Shown: one piece after another, positions 17,252 to 27,335 of the stretch | How positions within the stretch are numbered: the stretch's first letter is position 1 | Layout: the number at the start of each line of letters is the position of its first letter | Assembly: GCA_958296125.1 (NCBI GenBank) | Contig: OY282444.1 | Coordinates: 4,697,266-4,761,265, forward strand | Length of the DNA: 64,000 nt | Origin: an uncultured Poribacteria bacterium | Lineage (GTDB): Bacteria; Poribacteria; WGA-4E; PCPOR2b | Reading direction: 5' to 3' | Position numbers and translations under genes: made by a program | The notes under the pieces: model-generated | What the model saw: the letters and a program-made list of their open reading frames with translations, nothing else | The model's database searches: none | What the model was told of the DNA's origin: nothing

Positions 17252-18307
17252 TTAATCGTTATTTTCTACCCTTGTCCGATACCGAATCTTTAGCACAGGC
17301 CGGCGGATCTCATCGGGATGCTCTTTGGAGGAGAAACGGACCGGTGCCCTACCATCCCGCAGCGCAAACAGGTAGCCGTAGCTATAATCGGGGTTGGCAA
17401 GCCAAAAACGTGCGGCATCTGTCACCGGAGTACCTTTCCAGATATATCGCGTTTCAGCCGCTCCGATTTCTGTCAACCCATCGATTCGATATGCGACATC
17501 CTCCGAACCATTGTAATCGCTCGCTTCTTCACCGTTAACCCCTTCCAACATTGCTTGCGCCGGTGGTTTATTCCACGGAAAGTTTTGGTGCATCGCACTG
17601 TTATAAGTGAGTTCATTTTCTTGCGCTGGCTGCGATTGTTGCACGCCCTCATGCCAAGGGAGTAGAACACGCCGAATAATAATCTGCTGGGGGGAATCAT
17701 TCCCGACGGACTCCGCATAAAGGCTAATCGATGCCTCCAAGATGCTAGACTCTCGTGTAATACCGATTTCCTCAAACGCCTCCATAATGTCAAAAGCGAC
17801 AAAGAAGATGCCGCCGATAGGTGTACACAGCAGAAATTCTTCTCCACCGGCGTTGTAGTTTCTCTCCTTCTTTTGCGGATGGACGATCAAGGTTGTATCC
17901 CGCGAGACCCCTGAAAACGTCACCTCCTGACCTTCGCCAAAAGTTATCTCCATCCGCTCCGGCAGGGTAATAGGGACAGCTTGCTTTAGGTCAATTATCC
18001 CCTGAATGCTTAGGGTATATCTCTTGTCAATTTCGAGCGGACTGGTGTATAAATTTACAATGTTCATCCGTGCATCAAGGATGGCCCATTCAATCTCAAT
18101 CCTTGGCTCGATTCGGTAGTTTGACGGGTTCTCTGCTGATGTTGGGTCTAGCGTCTGGTTAAATCGTAACTGAACCGCGGTTGGGGACAGTGGGGTTGCG
18201 GAGATAAGACGTAGCACCTCCCCCAAAGCCACGGGGATCTCACGCCCAAAGAGACAACTCGAAAAGAGGATAAAGACGGATGTTAGCAGTCGCTGTCGAT
18301 TTGACAT
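17252..18307 (-). CDS. Exported Ig-like plus DNRLRE-like surface protein of unknown role
   Basis: About 351 residues, with a signal peptide at residues 1-30. An Ig-like segment (about 30-120) contains LSPTAVQLRFNQTLDPTSAENPSNY, which matches the pattern of bacterial SbsA-type domains. The second half (about 140-350) has beta strands and a FDIMEAFEEIGITRESSILEASISLY segment like DNRLRE domains of extracellular proteins. I chose the ATG at 18307 because the longer frame would overlap the upstream PhyH gene. This leaves a 14-bp gap and suggests an operon with it. Function is unknown. Confidence 0.65.
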   Translation of the reverse strand: MSNRQRLLTSVFILFSSCLFGREIPVALGEVLRLISATPLSPTAVQLRFNQTLDPTSAENPSNYRIEPRIEIEWAILDARMNIVNLYTSPLEIDKRYTLSIQGIIDLKQAVPITLPERMEITFGEGQEVTFSGVSRDTTLIVHPQKKERNYNAGGEEFLLCTPIGGIFFVAFDIMEAFEEIGITRESSILEASISLYAESVGNDSPQQIIIRRVLLPWHEGVQQSQPAQENELTYNSAMHQNFPWNKPPAQAMLEGVNGEEASDYNGSEDVAYRIDGLTEIGAAETRYIWKGTPVTDAARFWLANPDYSYGYLFALRDGRAPVRFSSKEHPDEIRRPVLKIRYRTRVENND

Positions 18308-18321
18308 TTTGCTCTCAGCTC

Positions 18322-19143
18322 TCACACACGCCCCGGCCACGATTTGCCTCGCACCTGCTTGAAGGGGGGCATCTTCGGCGCATCGGTTACCGATTCATCT
18401 TTTCGGGAGGTTGCGCGCATGTAGTGCACAGCGTAGCCGCGGCGACGTGTGTTGGAGTTGTTAGCACCGCTTTGATGCAGCGTGAGGCTGTGGTGGAAGC
18501 TAATGCTACCGGGTCTCAACGGCACAGGGATAATCGGCCATTGGTCGGTTCCTAAGTCTTCTAGAAACGGTGCCAACTGTTCGCCACGCATCATGCCCCA
18601 ACGGTGTGTTCCGGGAACGAAATTCAGACATCCGTTCTCCATCGTTGCGTGGTCAATGGCTGTCCATGCCGTAACCAAATCTTTCGGGAAGATATCGCGC
18701 CATGAGGCGGAATCTTGGTGCCAGCGTTGCGCCGTGCCGACTCCCTCCGGCGCTTTCATGAATAGCTGATCGCCGTACATCTTGATATCATCGGCACCCA
18801 ATAGTGCTGCTATAATGTTCACGATTTTCGGGTTACAGACATGCGCCCACATCACCTTGTCGTAGACAGCTAAGTTGTATAGTTTGCGGACCGATAAGAC
18901 CTGATCCGTGACAGGCTTTGAGCCTTCGCGGAAAACCGCCTCAAGTTGAATACTGGTCCCCGGGATGCTTTCTGCCTTACCGGCAGCGATTAGGTCGGTA
19001 TGGGTGGCGAGGGTTTCCACCTCTTCTTCCGACAAAACATCCTCGACCACGAGGAAACCGTTGAGTTTGAACTGTGTAATCTGGTCCTCAGTTAGACTGA
19101 AGGCCTCCGGTTTATCGGAGCCGCGTGACGCTATTTTGGTCAT
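18322..19143 (-). CDS. Phytanoyl-CoA dioxygenase-family Fe(II)/2-oxoglutarate oxygenase
   Basis: About 273 residues with a double-stranded beta-helix oxygenase fold. The iron-binding HxD is in QRWHQDSASW and the distal His is in ISFHHSLTLHQSG, followed by an arginine-rich NTRRRGYAVHYM that would bind 2-oxoglutarate. Such enzymes hydroxylate lipids, amino acids or natural products, and the substrate cannot be told here. The ATG at 19143 has GGAG nine bases upstream and is preferred over upstream GTG and ATG codons. It lies in a minus-strand run after the CehA/McbA gene and is one of three PhyH-family genes in the window. Confidence 0.9.
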   Translation of the reverse strand: MTKIASRGSDKPEAFSLTEDQITQFKLNGFLVVEDVLSEEEVETLATHTDLIAAGKAESIPGTSIQLEAVFREGSKPVTDQVLSVRKLYNLAVYDKVMWAHVCNPKIVNIIAALLGADDIKMYGDQLFMKAPEGVGTAQRWHQDSASWRDIFPKDLVTAWTAIDHATMENGCLNFVPGTHRWGMMRGEQLAPFLEDLGTDQWPIIPVPLRPGSISFHHSLTLHQSGANNSNTRRRGYAVHYMRATSRKDESVTDAPKMPPFKQVRGKSWPGRV

Positions 19144-19261
19144 GGACGAAATCTCCATTATTCCTGTGTCTTTTCTCACTCGGGTTGAATCGGTTTTGAG
19201 GTTTACAATAGCTGCATACGGAGAAATATATTACGCATTACATTTCACACATCACGTTTCA

Positions 19262-21736
19262 CTAATGCGCTATCCCCAGTTGATGCATCCGTCGGTGAAT
19301 TGCTGCACGGGCTTCGACGAAGGGACGTTCTAGGTAGGTGAGATGATTATCCTCACCATGATGGTGAGTCGCCGTACCGGGCGCGTGTCGAGCAGCGGTT
19401 TGACGGATGTAGGTGAGGTTGCCATCAATGAGTGTGAGCATATACTGAGCAGCTGCCTTATCGAACATCCACCACTCTCCACCGCAGGCGACATAAACCG
19501 GGGAGGTGTGGGCAAATATTCCTCGGCCCCAGCCATCGTGATGCGGAACGCTGGTATAGTTGGGCGCACCACATCGAGCAGCAATCCATGTGTGTCCCTC
19601 CACCTTCACCTGCGCCTTCAACTCCAGTCGGCGTGTGCCTTTGCTATCTTCTGTCGAGGCAACAACACGTCCAGCTTGAACGATTTCGAGCGTATGAATC
19701 GGGAAGATGCTCTCCGCCCACGCTTCAACCTCCACCGTACCAGCCCCTGACAACTGCATTGTATCACCGATATTGTGTCCATCCACCGTGAGGTTAATGA
19801 TAGGACCACCGCTGTGAAATGTTCGTCCCTGCGATACACTTTGGCACCAGTTCTCGTAGGTGAACTCTTGGTCGGGTAGATAGGCGTAGGTGCGGTAGAT
19901 GCCGACAGGTACATCGCTACTCATCTTATCCGTTCCGCCAACCAGCGGCAAGCGATAACCGCAGTTGAGGTAACGGTAGTATTCAAGGTGATTGAACGGT
20001 GCATGACGCAGCATCTCCACACCATCCACGCGACCGGTGGCAATCAGTGCCGCAGGTTCGCCGTTCGGGTTGGGGAGGTGCGGGATGATGACTGAGCCGC
20101 CCTGTGCATGACACTGATCTGCCCAATCACTCATCGTAATTTCCAGCGTCCCACCGAGCTCAGACTCACCGGGCCCATCGCTGCACCACGGCATCACTGG
20201 CTCCTTGAGACCCCAGAGGATGAGATGCCCTAGAAAGTGCTGCCGATTCTCCTGACCGACATAAACGATGTTATTACCATCTTGCGAGATACTCGGCTTG
20301 CCTGTGAAGTCCTCCGTGTTTGTGAAAAGGTTGCCCCACTGCGATGGGAGTAGGTTCACGATGTTGAGGTCTTCGCCTTGGGACTCTGTATGACTGCCCT
20401 GTGTCGAGAGGAAGTGAACGTGAGAATCGCCGCTATACCAACCGTCCGCGTTCATGTGAACCCATCGTTTGAGGCGCAAAGTTAGTTCGCGTTGCCCCGG
20501 TTCAATATTCACCCGGGTCCGTAGCGGTTCATACTCAAATCCCCGCGCGATGTCTACGATAACTTCGCCGCGCGGTAGCCATCCCTGACAACGACCGTCG
20601 ATGTATGCGTAGGTGATTTGTCCGAGTCGGAGATCACCGCCGATGTCAATATGCCAACTGCCGAGATTAGAATTAACCTGATTGTGATGTCCGTATGGCT
20701 GATAGGGGATGCCTTCCGGTGAGCGGAAATGGACGCGGCAAGGGACTGGGTTGCCTGTATCATCATCAAGGATAGTGACGTGAACCCAATTCCGTCCACG
20801 ATCCAAAAGTTCCACACGCATTCGTGGGGTTTCGACCACCTTTTTCTCCTCAACATCACCCCACTTGACCTCCCCCACCTTTTCCTCACCCTGCTTCACC
20901 GTCACCTTTGCTGACGGAATGGCGGCAACCTCGACGTAGGCCGGGGTTGACTTCGGATTCTGTTCTTCCCCCCAACCGGCGAAATCATCGTTAACAAAAT
21001 CGTCGGATGATGCTTCGGGCAACGGATGGACATAAGTCGCTATCCCCCGGTCAACTTCCACGTTGAGGTCAAACGGTTTTTCTGCGTCTTCAGGGTGGGT
21101 CAGGATTAGGCGTGCTTCGCGCTTCCCCTGTCGGACAAAGGGATGCTCGTCTAGGTGCGAAAGTGTGACCCCTGCGACGATAAAACGGGGACCACTCGGA
21201 ATAATCTCCAGCGATTCGACCGTGCGGTCTAGATGCGGATTCTCCCAAGCCCACAGATAGTAACCGCGGGCTGTGCCCCGCGATACTTCGGTCTGACGTC
21301 GCCCCATATCCTCCCATTTCCCCTCATGACGCGGCATCAGTTGATCGTTCTGATCCGGGAGGGCGTGGAATGGTGCCCCCCCACCGGAAAGATCCGCAAT
21401 TTCAAATCGTTCACGGATAGGGATACGGATTTCGGCACCGTCTGCTAGATGGAACACATAGTCCGCGACAGGATTCCCTAGCACCCCGCCTTCCATCAGG
21501 TCAGATTCTAGCAAGCGGTGTGCGATGATAACACGGTGTGCGGATTGGTTGATGGGAATCGTCACGCTTCCCGAAGCATCATTAAGGGCGATGAAACACT
21601 TTGAACGGTCCGCGCTTACCAAAAATGGAAGGCCACGGAAGGCTTGTTTGCCAATCGGTGCATCCGTATTCACACCTAAAACTTCCAGTCCTGCGTTGCA
21701 TAACGTTGACAAATCGAGCGGTTGATAGTCTGCCAT
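19262..21736 (-). CDS. CehA/McbA-family metallohydrolase (PHP-type)
   Basis: About 824 residues. The N-terminal 350 residues are beta-rich. The metal-binding motif WYSGDSHVHFLSTQG is near residue 430, and a PHP/CehA-type hydrolase region extends to about residue 700, with an H-x-P-style RVDGVEMLRHAPFNHLEYYR stretch and a GTDKMSSD loop. The C-terminus is another beta domain. CehA/McbA proteins include carbaryl hydrolase, but most members are uncharacterised. I chose the ATG at 21736, with AGGAG nine bases upstream, over a frame 30 codons longer. It lies in a catabolic gene run. Confidence 0.82.
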   Translation of the reverse strand: MADYQPLDLSTLCNAGLEVLGVNTDAPIGKQAFRGLPFLVSADRSKCFIALNDASGSVTIPINQSAHRVIIAHRLLESDLMEGGVLGNPVADYVFHLADGAEIRIPIRERFEIADLSGGGAPFHALPDQNDQLMPRHEGKWEDMGRRQTEVSRGTARGYYLWAWENPHLDRTVESLEIIPSGPRFIVAGVTLSHLDEHPFVRQGKREARLILTHPEDAEKPFDLNVEVDRGIATYVHPLPEASSDDFVNDDFAGWGEEQNPKSTPAYVEVAAIPSAKVTVKQGEEKVGEVKWGDVEEKKVVETPRMRVELLDRGRNWVHVTILDDDTGNPVPCRVHFRSPEGIPYQPYGHHNQVNSNLGSWHIDIGGDLRLGQITYAYIDGRCQGWLPRGEVIVDIARGFEYEPLRTRVNIEPGQRELTLRLKRWVHMNADGWYSGDSHVHFLSTQGSHTESQGEDLNIVNLLPSQWGNLFTNTEDFTGKPSISQDGNNIVYVGQENRQHFLGHLILWGLKEPVMPWCSDGPGESELGGTLEITMSDWADQCHAQGGSVIIPHLPNPNGEPAALIATGRVDGVEMLRHAPFNHLEYYRYLNCGYRLPLVGGTDKMSSDVPVGIYRTYAYLPDQEFTYENWCQSVSQGRTFHSGGPIINLTVDGHNIGDTMQLSGAGTVEVEAWAESIFPIHTLEIVQAGRVVASTEDSKGTRRLELKAQVKVEGHTWIAARCGAPNYTSVPHHDGWGRGIFAHTSPVYVACGGEWWMFDKAAAQYMLTLIDGNLTYIRQTAARHAPGTATHHHGEDNHLTYLERPFVEARAAIHRRMHQLGIAH

Positions 21737-21835
21737 GGGAGGTAGCTCCTTTCTGTTGCGAACTTCGGTGACGGGGTTTGAGGAGTGGTGAATCAAATCC
21801 GATGGGTCATGAATCACACTCCTCATGTATTATGC

Positions 21836-23470
21836 CTAAAATCCCATTGAAAAGTCGGTTTCCTCGCGTGTAATGATTTCAAGCAGGGCAGGTTTGCCCA
21901 CCTCTGTCTCTTTCTGGGCGCGATGGATAGCGGGGATAATGTCCGCCGGATCCTCAACCTTTTCGCTGTACCCTCCCAATCCTTCCGCGACCTTTGCATA
22001 ATCACCGGACAGAAACTTTGTACGGAAGCGTTCGGTGGCAACAGGCATGTGTTTCTCGTAGCCTCCAAGTGCCGAGTTATTGAACATAATTGTCAGGATA
22101 GGGATGCGCTCCCGGGCAGCGGTTTCAAAGTCCATTCCCGCCATACCAAAGGCGGCATCTCCCATGATATTGACAGCGAGTTTTTCCGGCGCAGCTAGTT
22201 TCGCCCCCATGATTAACCCAAGTCCATATCCCAACTGCGTGGACTTGCCCCAACCGATGTAGCCGTGCGGGGTAATCGCTTCATAGAAGGGAAGGGTCTG
22301 ATCTCGCGGATTCCCTGAGTCGTGGGTGACAATCGTTTGCGTCTGGTTGACCGCCTGCATCAGGTCCCAAACAACGCGATAAGGGTTGATAGGAATTTCA
22401 TCCGAGGTCAATTTCGGCATCCACTCCGCCAGCCATTGTTCCTTCACAGCTCTGATTTCTCCCACGACTGCGTCATCGTTGCGTTTACCTCCACTCAGCT
22501 GCTTCTTCGCTTCATCAATCAGTTGTCTCAAGACAATTTTCGCATCGCCAATAATTGCATAATCGGCGGCGTAATCTTTGTTGATGTCCAGTTCATCGAT
22601 TGAGTTGTGGATTAACACCTTCCCATCAGGAATCGGGGTGGCCATGACCGACTGTGACAGGCTACACCCAAGACCAAAGACGAGGTCGGCTTTTCCCAGA
22701 AAATGCTTAACCATTCCAGTGCCCGTATGTCCACTAGCACCGAGAGATAACGGATGGTTCTCAGGGAACGCACTTTTGCCAGCCAGTGTTGTCATCACAG
22801 GGACCCCCACCAATTCTGCAAATTCAATCAGTTCATCCGTCCCGCCAGCGTAGAGGACCCCCTGGCCCGCATGGAGGATTGGAGATTCTGCAGCAAGGGT
22901 GGCTTTCACCGATGCTTCGATGTCACTGGGATTGCCGGCGGGTTTGATTTTCTCAGGCGGTCTGTAGCTGAAGCCATCATCAATATCTTCGCTAGCGACA
23001 TCGGTCGGAATCTCGAGCATCACCGGCGCGGGATGTCCCGTCCGCAGCAGACTAAACGCGCGACGCAGCATGGCTGGAATCCGATCCGCAAAGTTTACTT
23101 GAGCGACCCATTTCGTGACACCGCCGTAATTTGGGACCGCCTCAAAATGAGTGGGAATGCCGTGGACGCGGCGGCCAACCCCGCCCGGTAGCATCAGAAT
23201 TGGGACAGAGTCAGAAAACGCTTGGGCGACTCCACCGAACGCATTTTCGCTACCGGGCCCTGACTGAACACATGCAACGCCCAAACGGTCACCGCTGGAA
23301 ATGCGACTGAATCCATCTGCCATATTGATCAGCGTCCGTTCTGTTCGGGCCATAATCGGCCGGATACCGACCCTCGCACAAGCGTCGATGAGGCTGTTCG
23401 CTGGGAAACAGAACAGGTTTTCAACACCTTCAGTCTTCAAGATTTGTGCAACGGCATCAATAGCTTGCAT
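21836..23470 (-). CDS. ThDP-dependent enzyme of the acetolactate synthase/benzoylformate decarboxylase family
   Basis: A 544-residue protein with the three-domain layout of ThDP enzymes: N-terminal PYR domain with the SGPGSENAFGGVAQAF region near residue 70, middle domain, and C-terminal PP domain with the ThDP/Mg motif NIMGDAAFGMAGMDFETAARERIPILTIMFNN near residue 437. The GDAA...NN spacing matches the family signature. The substrate (pyruvate, 2-oxoacid or oxalyl-CoA type) is not determined. AAGGAG precedes the ATG. A second, different ThDP enzyme lies at 34266. Confidence 0.88.
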   Translation of the reverse strand: MQAIDAVAQILKTEGVENLFCFPANSLIDACARVGIRPIMARTERTLINMADGFSRISSGDRLGVACVQSGPGSENAFGGVAQAFSDSVPILMLPGGVGRRVHGIPTHFEAVPNYGGVTKWVAQVNFADRIPAMLRRAFSLLRTGHPAPVMLEIPTDVASEDIDDGFSYRPPEKIKPAGNPSDIEASVKATLAAESPILHAGQGVLYAGGTDELIEFAELVGVPVMTTLAGKSAFPENHPLSLGASGHTGTGMVKHFLGKADLVFGLGCSLSQSVMATPIPDGKVLIHNSIDELDINKDYAADYAIIGDAKIVLRQLIDEAKKQLSGGKRNDDAVVGEIRAVKEQWLAEWMPKLTSDEIPINPYRVVWDLMQAVNQTQTIVTHDSGNPRDQTLPFYEAITPHGYIGWGKSTQLGYGLGLIMGAKLAAPEKLAVNIMGDAAFGMAGMDFETAARERIPILTIMFNNSALGGYEKHMPVATERFRTKFLSGDYAKVAEGLGGYSEKVEDPADIIPAIHRAQKETEVGKPALLEIITREETDFSMGF

Positions 23471-23633
23471 ATATAATCTCCTTGTACAATCAAAATCTAT
23501 TGTGAGTTTTTCTATTCAACCGAAATTGGTTCACAATTTTCCATAATCAATTGATCTTAGATGGGCAACGCAAGCCTAAAGCAGTTTGTTCGCATTGGTT
23601 CATTAATGAACTAATCAACTCTTCAACTCAATT

Positions 23634-24695
23634 CTACTGGTAGAACCAATCTATCGAAAAGATTTTCAGTTTGACCGATTCGCCGTAGGTTGCGATGGAA
23701 CGGGTGTAATAGGTGACGAGGGCTTCAGTGCCAACGAAGGTCACCGCGGCATAAGCACTGTCATATCCCAAATGGTTTTCGATGTCCTTGATATGTTCCC
23801 ATGTCTGCCCTTCGTTTTTGGAAATGGCTGCTGTCAACGGGTTTCTATCACCCTGATGGGGGTGGTCCAGGGCAGCGGTGTGGTTCCAGATGAGCAGCAG
23901 ATCGCCCGTGGTCGGAATCTGCTTTAACAGAGGTGGGGATGCCGGTGCTGCTAAGCCCGTTGATTCGGGGGATGCCCAACTCTCCCCACTATCGTTGGAA
24001 TAGGACTTGTAAACTGTGCCTAGACTGTTCCTGATGACTGCGAGGAGCGAACCGTCTTGCAACTCCACAATGGAAGGTTCTTCTGCGCCCCGTTTCGGCA
24101 GGTCCATCTTTACTTCGCTCGGTTTCCATGTGTGCCCATCGTCGTCGGAGTAGTAACAGAGCCCCTGATAGTGATCTCCTCTGCCGTGGAATGCGCCATG
24201 ATGTGCGGGGAGCAGGATTCTACCGGAACGGAGTTGAAGGATGTGGTCACAATTGGTGAAATTCATTCCCGACAGCGAGGAAATTTGAAGAGAGTCGCTC
24301 CATGTTTCACATTCATCGGTAGAGCGTTTCATGTAAATCCTTAAATCGGAAACAGAATTGCGGACAGTATAGGTGAATAGAATCTCGTTTGACGGGAGTC
24401 GGAGCAGGTTTGGGTGTTTCACGTTCATTTTACCGACATTATCTTGCAGGGTAAATGTATCACTCCAACTCCGTCCAACATCGGAGGATATTTTAGCTGA
24501 GATGCGGCATGACATGTTATCCCCAATCCGCCGGTGGGTGTATGGTACATCCATGACAAGTGAAGGGCTGTCCGCATAGTATTCACACCAGACCAGCATC
24601 AGCCGGCCATCTTTCATCGGGAAGATAAGTTGGTGATCATTCCGCGGATACCCGGGTGTCCATGGACAGACGATTAGCTCGTAGATTTCGTTCAT
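23634..24695 (-). CDS. Sialidase-like exo-glycosidase with Asp-box repeats
   Basis: A 353-residue six-bladed-propeller protein. Five Asp-box (BNR) repeats are visible: SSDVGRSWSD, STDECETWSD, SDDDGHTWKP, SNDSGESWAS and SKNEGQTWEH. This is the fold of exo-alpha-sialidases and related glycosidases that trim glycans. No signal peptide is seen, so it may act in the cytoplasm on imported sugars, or the N-terminus may be missed. It lies between the aldolase and ThDP enzyme genes on the same strand. True sialidase activity cannot be assumed, since many propeller relatives act on other sugars. Confidence 0.83.
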   Translation of the reverse strand: MNEIYELIVCPWTPGYPRNDHQLIFPMKDGRLMLVWCEYYADSPSLVMDVPYTHRRIGDNMSCRISAKISSDVGRSWSDTFTLQDNVGKMNVKHPNLLRLPSNEILFTYTVRNSVSDLRIYMKRSTDECETWSDSLQISSLSGMNFTNCDHILQLRSGRILLPAHHGAFHGRGDHYQGLCYYSDDDGHTWKPSEVKMDLPKRGAEEPSIVELQDGSLLAVIRNSLGTVYKSYSNDSGESWASPESTGLAAPASPPLLKQIPTTGDLLLIWNHTAALDHPHQGDRNPLTAAISKNEGQTWEHIKDIENHLGYDSAYAAVTFVGTEALVTYYTRSIATYGESVKLKIFSIDWFYQ

Positions 24696-24755
24696 CGGTG
24701 TGCCTTTGATAGGTTTCCCACTAACGGATATTGGGGCTTGGAAAGCAGCAATGGA

Positions 24756-25892
24756 TTACAACCGGCTGCCTTCAAGGGCAGCACGAAAGGTGGCGAACAA
24801 TGTCTCAACATCCTGCCTCAATATGGTAGTATTCACCCTGAGTGTGCTCCGCCTCTGATCTGGATTGCCCAGAGAAACAGATACCGACTGCTCTCGAAGC
24901 ATTTTCACAAACTTGTCTAAATCCAGATCTCGGGACAAATCCATTGGGAAGATGTTGGAGCCGTTCTCGAAACGTCCGACGTGGATACCCCCCAATGTGT
25001 TGAGTTTGTCAAAGAGCGTTATGGCACTTTTTATGGCGGTATTGAAGCGTTCTTCAAACCCCTCCACGCCCTTCAACGCCAGTGCCGCCGCAAAATTGGC
25101 GGATGCCAGCCCCCCTCCGAACATACGGCGGTCATGGTATAGTCCATCACAGAATTGGGAGGTTCCCACCAGCACTGATCCGAAGGGAGCACCGAAATAT
25201 TTATACAGCGACACATACACCGTATCAAATAGCGATGCGTATGTCTTCGCGGAAATACCCGTTGCGCCCGACATCATGTAGAGGCGTGCTCCATCGAGAT
25301 GAGTACCAATTCCTCGTTCCCGACAATAGTCGGTTATCGCCTGCATTTCGCCGAAGGGCACAACCTTACCATCCTGACGGCGGACCGGACTCTCAATCAT
25401 CAACGCACCGACCGGGGTCAGGACGCGCCCTTCCTCCGACTGTTCGACCACCCGTTTCAGTTCTTCGACTGTAAAATGAGCGCGATCTTTCGCCAATGGC
25501 ACAAGGTTGATATTGCTGAGACGGGAGACGCAGTCGCCGCTGTCTTGATACAGATGACTCTGCTCCTGCACGATTGCACGGGGCTTGTCTCCGCAGAGTT
25601 TCCGAACAGCCAGATGGTTGGCGAGGGTGCCGGTCGGCATAAAGACCGCCGCTTCCATCCCTAACATCTCTGCAAACTTTTCCTCAATCCGTTGAACATT
25701 GCCGCCCAGGGAATAACTGTCTGCTTCAAAACCGACCTCCTCCTCGAATTCGATTAAAGTCTGAAGCATAGTGCGAGGCGATTTGGGTTCGCCGTCACCG
25801 CTGAAATTAACGAGTTTGTCCGGGAGGGGGGCTTCAATGGGAATGCGAGTTGCCTGTGTTGGCTGAGCGGTGTCTGTAGGAATGGTGTGCAT
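24756..25892 (-). CDS. Threonine aldolase-like PLP lyase
   Basis: About 378 residues of the beta-eliminating lyase/threonine aldolase fold. Seen: SYSLGGNVQRIEEKFAEMLG near residue 50, HLDGARLYM (the cofactor Asp) near residue 195 and VSLYKYFGAPFGSVLVG with the PLP lysine near residue 223. Members split threonine or allo-threonine into glycine and acetaldehyde, or related beta-hydroxy amino acids. I chose the ATG at 25892, with GAGAGG upstream; the longer frame would overlap the lactonase gene. The genes are 26 bp apart and probably co-transcribed. Confidence 0.85.
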   Translation of the reverse strand: MHTIPTDTAQPTQATRIPIEAPLPDKLVNFSGDGEPKSPRTMLQTLIEFEEEVGFEADSYSLGGNVQRIEEKFAEMLGMEAAVFMPTGTLANHLAVRKLCGDKPRAIVQEQSHLYQDSGDCVSRLSNINLVPLAKDRAHFTVEELKRVVEQSEEGRVLTPVGALMIESPVRRQDGKVVPFGEMQAITDYCRERGIGTHLDGARLYMMSGATGISAKTYASLFDTVYVSLYKYFGAPFGSVLVGTSQFCDGLYHDRRMFGGGLASANFAAALALKGVEGFEERFNTAIKSAITLFDKLNTLGGIHVGRFENGSNIFPMDLSRDLDLDKFVKMLREQSVSVSLGNPDQRRSTLRVNTTILRQDVETLFATFRAALEGSRL

Positions 25893-25918
25893 GAAGTTTG
25901 ACCTCTCATACTGAAAGT

Positions 25919-26992
25919 TTATGGGGACGTGGACCTTATCTTCAGACATACAGGCATCGGTACACTAGTCACATGCCCCGTTGCCGTGAGCAGCCCTGTG
26001 TCTGAGTCAATCCGGAATGTGACGATGGTATCTGTCCCTTGGTTTTCGGCAAATAGGAAGCTTCCCGTCGGATCAATGGCGAAATTTCGCGGCGTTTCAC
26101 CCTGTGTTGACTCATAACCGACATGGGTGAGGGTGCCCGTTTCTGAGTCGATGGCGAAAATCACAATGCTGTCATGGCCTCGATTGGAACCGTAGAGGAA
26201 CTTCCCCGACGGAGAGATATGGACATCGGCGGTGTGACTCGTCCCATCAAAATCGTCGGGCAGCGTTGAAATCGTTTGGATCTCTGCAAGTGCACCGCTC
26301 GTTTCATCATAGGTGAACGCGGTCACTGTATTGCCCATTTCATTGATGACATAGGCATATTTTCGGTTGGGATGGAAATCGAAATGACGGGGCCCTCCCC
26401 CCGGCGCGACCTCTACCCACGGTGGGTCATTCGGAACCAGTTTCCCGCCTGTCAGGTCAAGTTTGTAAATCAAGACCTTATCAAGCCCCAGATCCGGTGT
26501 GAAGGCGTACCGATTGGCTGGATCAATCACGATTGAATGTGCATGCGGCCCCTGCTGGCGGCCCGTATCGATACTTGAACCTTCATGTTGAATGAAGTCG
26601 GTTGCCTCCCCCAATGTTCCGTCGTCTTGTATCGGGAGCATACAAACGCTTCCACCACCATAATTTGCCACCAGCACAAATTTCCCTGTCGCATCGACGC
26701 TCAGGTGGCATGGCCCCGGGCCAATCGTCGATTGCTGATTTAAGAGGGTCAGCTCCCCAGTCTCCTCATTGATAGAAAATGCGGCGATCGATCCGCCTGA
26801 CTCCCCATCAAACTCCGAAATTTCATTTATCGCATAGAGATAGGGTTTATGAGGATGAAGGTCTAAAAAGGAGGGGTTATCCACACCTGTCGCTACACTG
26901 ACGTATTCGAGAGCACCAGAGGCTGTGTCTAGACGGTAGACGTAAATCCCTTCACTCTCCCCCTGCGTGTAAGTTCCGATATAAACGAGCAT
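25919..26992 (-). CDS. Lactonase, 7-bladed beta-propeller (6-phosphogluconolactonase type)
   Basis: A 357-residue propeller protein of the YbhE/lactonase family, starting MLVYIGTYTQGESEGIYVYRL-like. Repeated blades carry HxxxIDPANRYAF, GGGPRHFDFHPNRKYAYV and VHISPSGKFLYGSNRGHDSI. Family members hydrolyse 6-phosphogluconolactone or other sugar lactones in the cytoplasm. It is first in a short minus-strand run with the aldolase-like and sialidase-like genes, which fits sugar catabolism. Confidence 0.88.
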   Translation of the reverse strand: MLVYIGTYTQGESEGIYVYRLDTASGALEYVSVATGVDNPSFLDLHPHKPYLYAINEISEFDGESGGSIAAFSINEETGELTLLNQQSTIGPGPCHLSVDATGKFVLVANYGGGSVCMLPIQDDGTLGEATDFIQHEGSSIDTGRQQGPHAHSIVIDPANRYAFTPDLGLDKVLIYKLDLTGGKLVPNDPPWVEVAPGGGPRHFDFHPNRKYAYVINEMGNTVTAFTYDETSGALAEIQTISTLPDDFDGTSHTADVHISPSGKFLYGSNRGHDSIVIFAIDSETGTLTHVGYESTQGETPRNFAIDPTGSFLFAENQGTDTIVTFRIDSDTGLLTATGHVTSVPMPVCLKIRSTSP

Positions 26993-27277
26993 TTTTCGTG
27001 ATACTCCTGTGTTATCGTTGATGATGAGTCTTGATCACTAAACTGACCTGTCGCGCAATTTTTGCCGGATTCCTCCTCTAAATCATACAATAGATGTGGA
27101 CAATCCCTTTCTTCAAAAATTGTGATTATCAAGCCCTATCGAGACGCTTTCAAGTCTATTATAATGCTATCGGTATTTCTTGTCAAGATTCATTTTCCGT
27201 CAATGCTGATTATGGGAGGTTTGAGACGAAATGAACGATTCAAGTCCGCTAACATAGCAGATTCCGTAAAAACAGGC
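26993..27277. other. AT-rich divergent intergenic stretch
   Basis: It separates the minus-strand lactonase gene from the plus-strand antitoxin/methyltransferase pair. It is clearly more AT-rich than the surroundings and holds no supported gene. The lactonase promoter should lie here, but no single candidate stands out. Confidence 0.3.
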
Positions 27278-27306
27278 TCGACAAAAACCTTGAAATTCGC
27301 TATATT
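27278..27306 (+). promoter_or_regulatory. Sigma70-like promoter of the antitoxin-methyltransferase pair
   Basis: TCGACA and TATATT are 17 bases apart, and the -10 ends 29 bases before the antitoxin ATG, which has AGGAG upstream. Phd-type antitoxins often bind their own promoter, so autoregulation here is possible. Confidence 0.5.
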
Positions 27307-27335
27307 ACCTAATATGGACCTAAATAGGAGACACT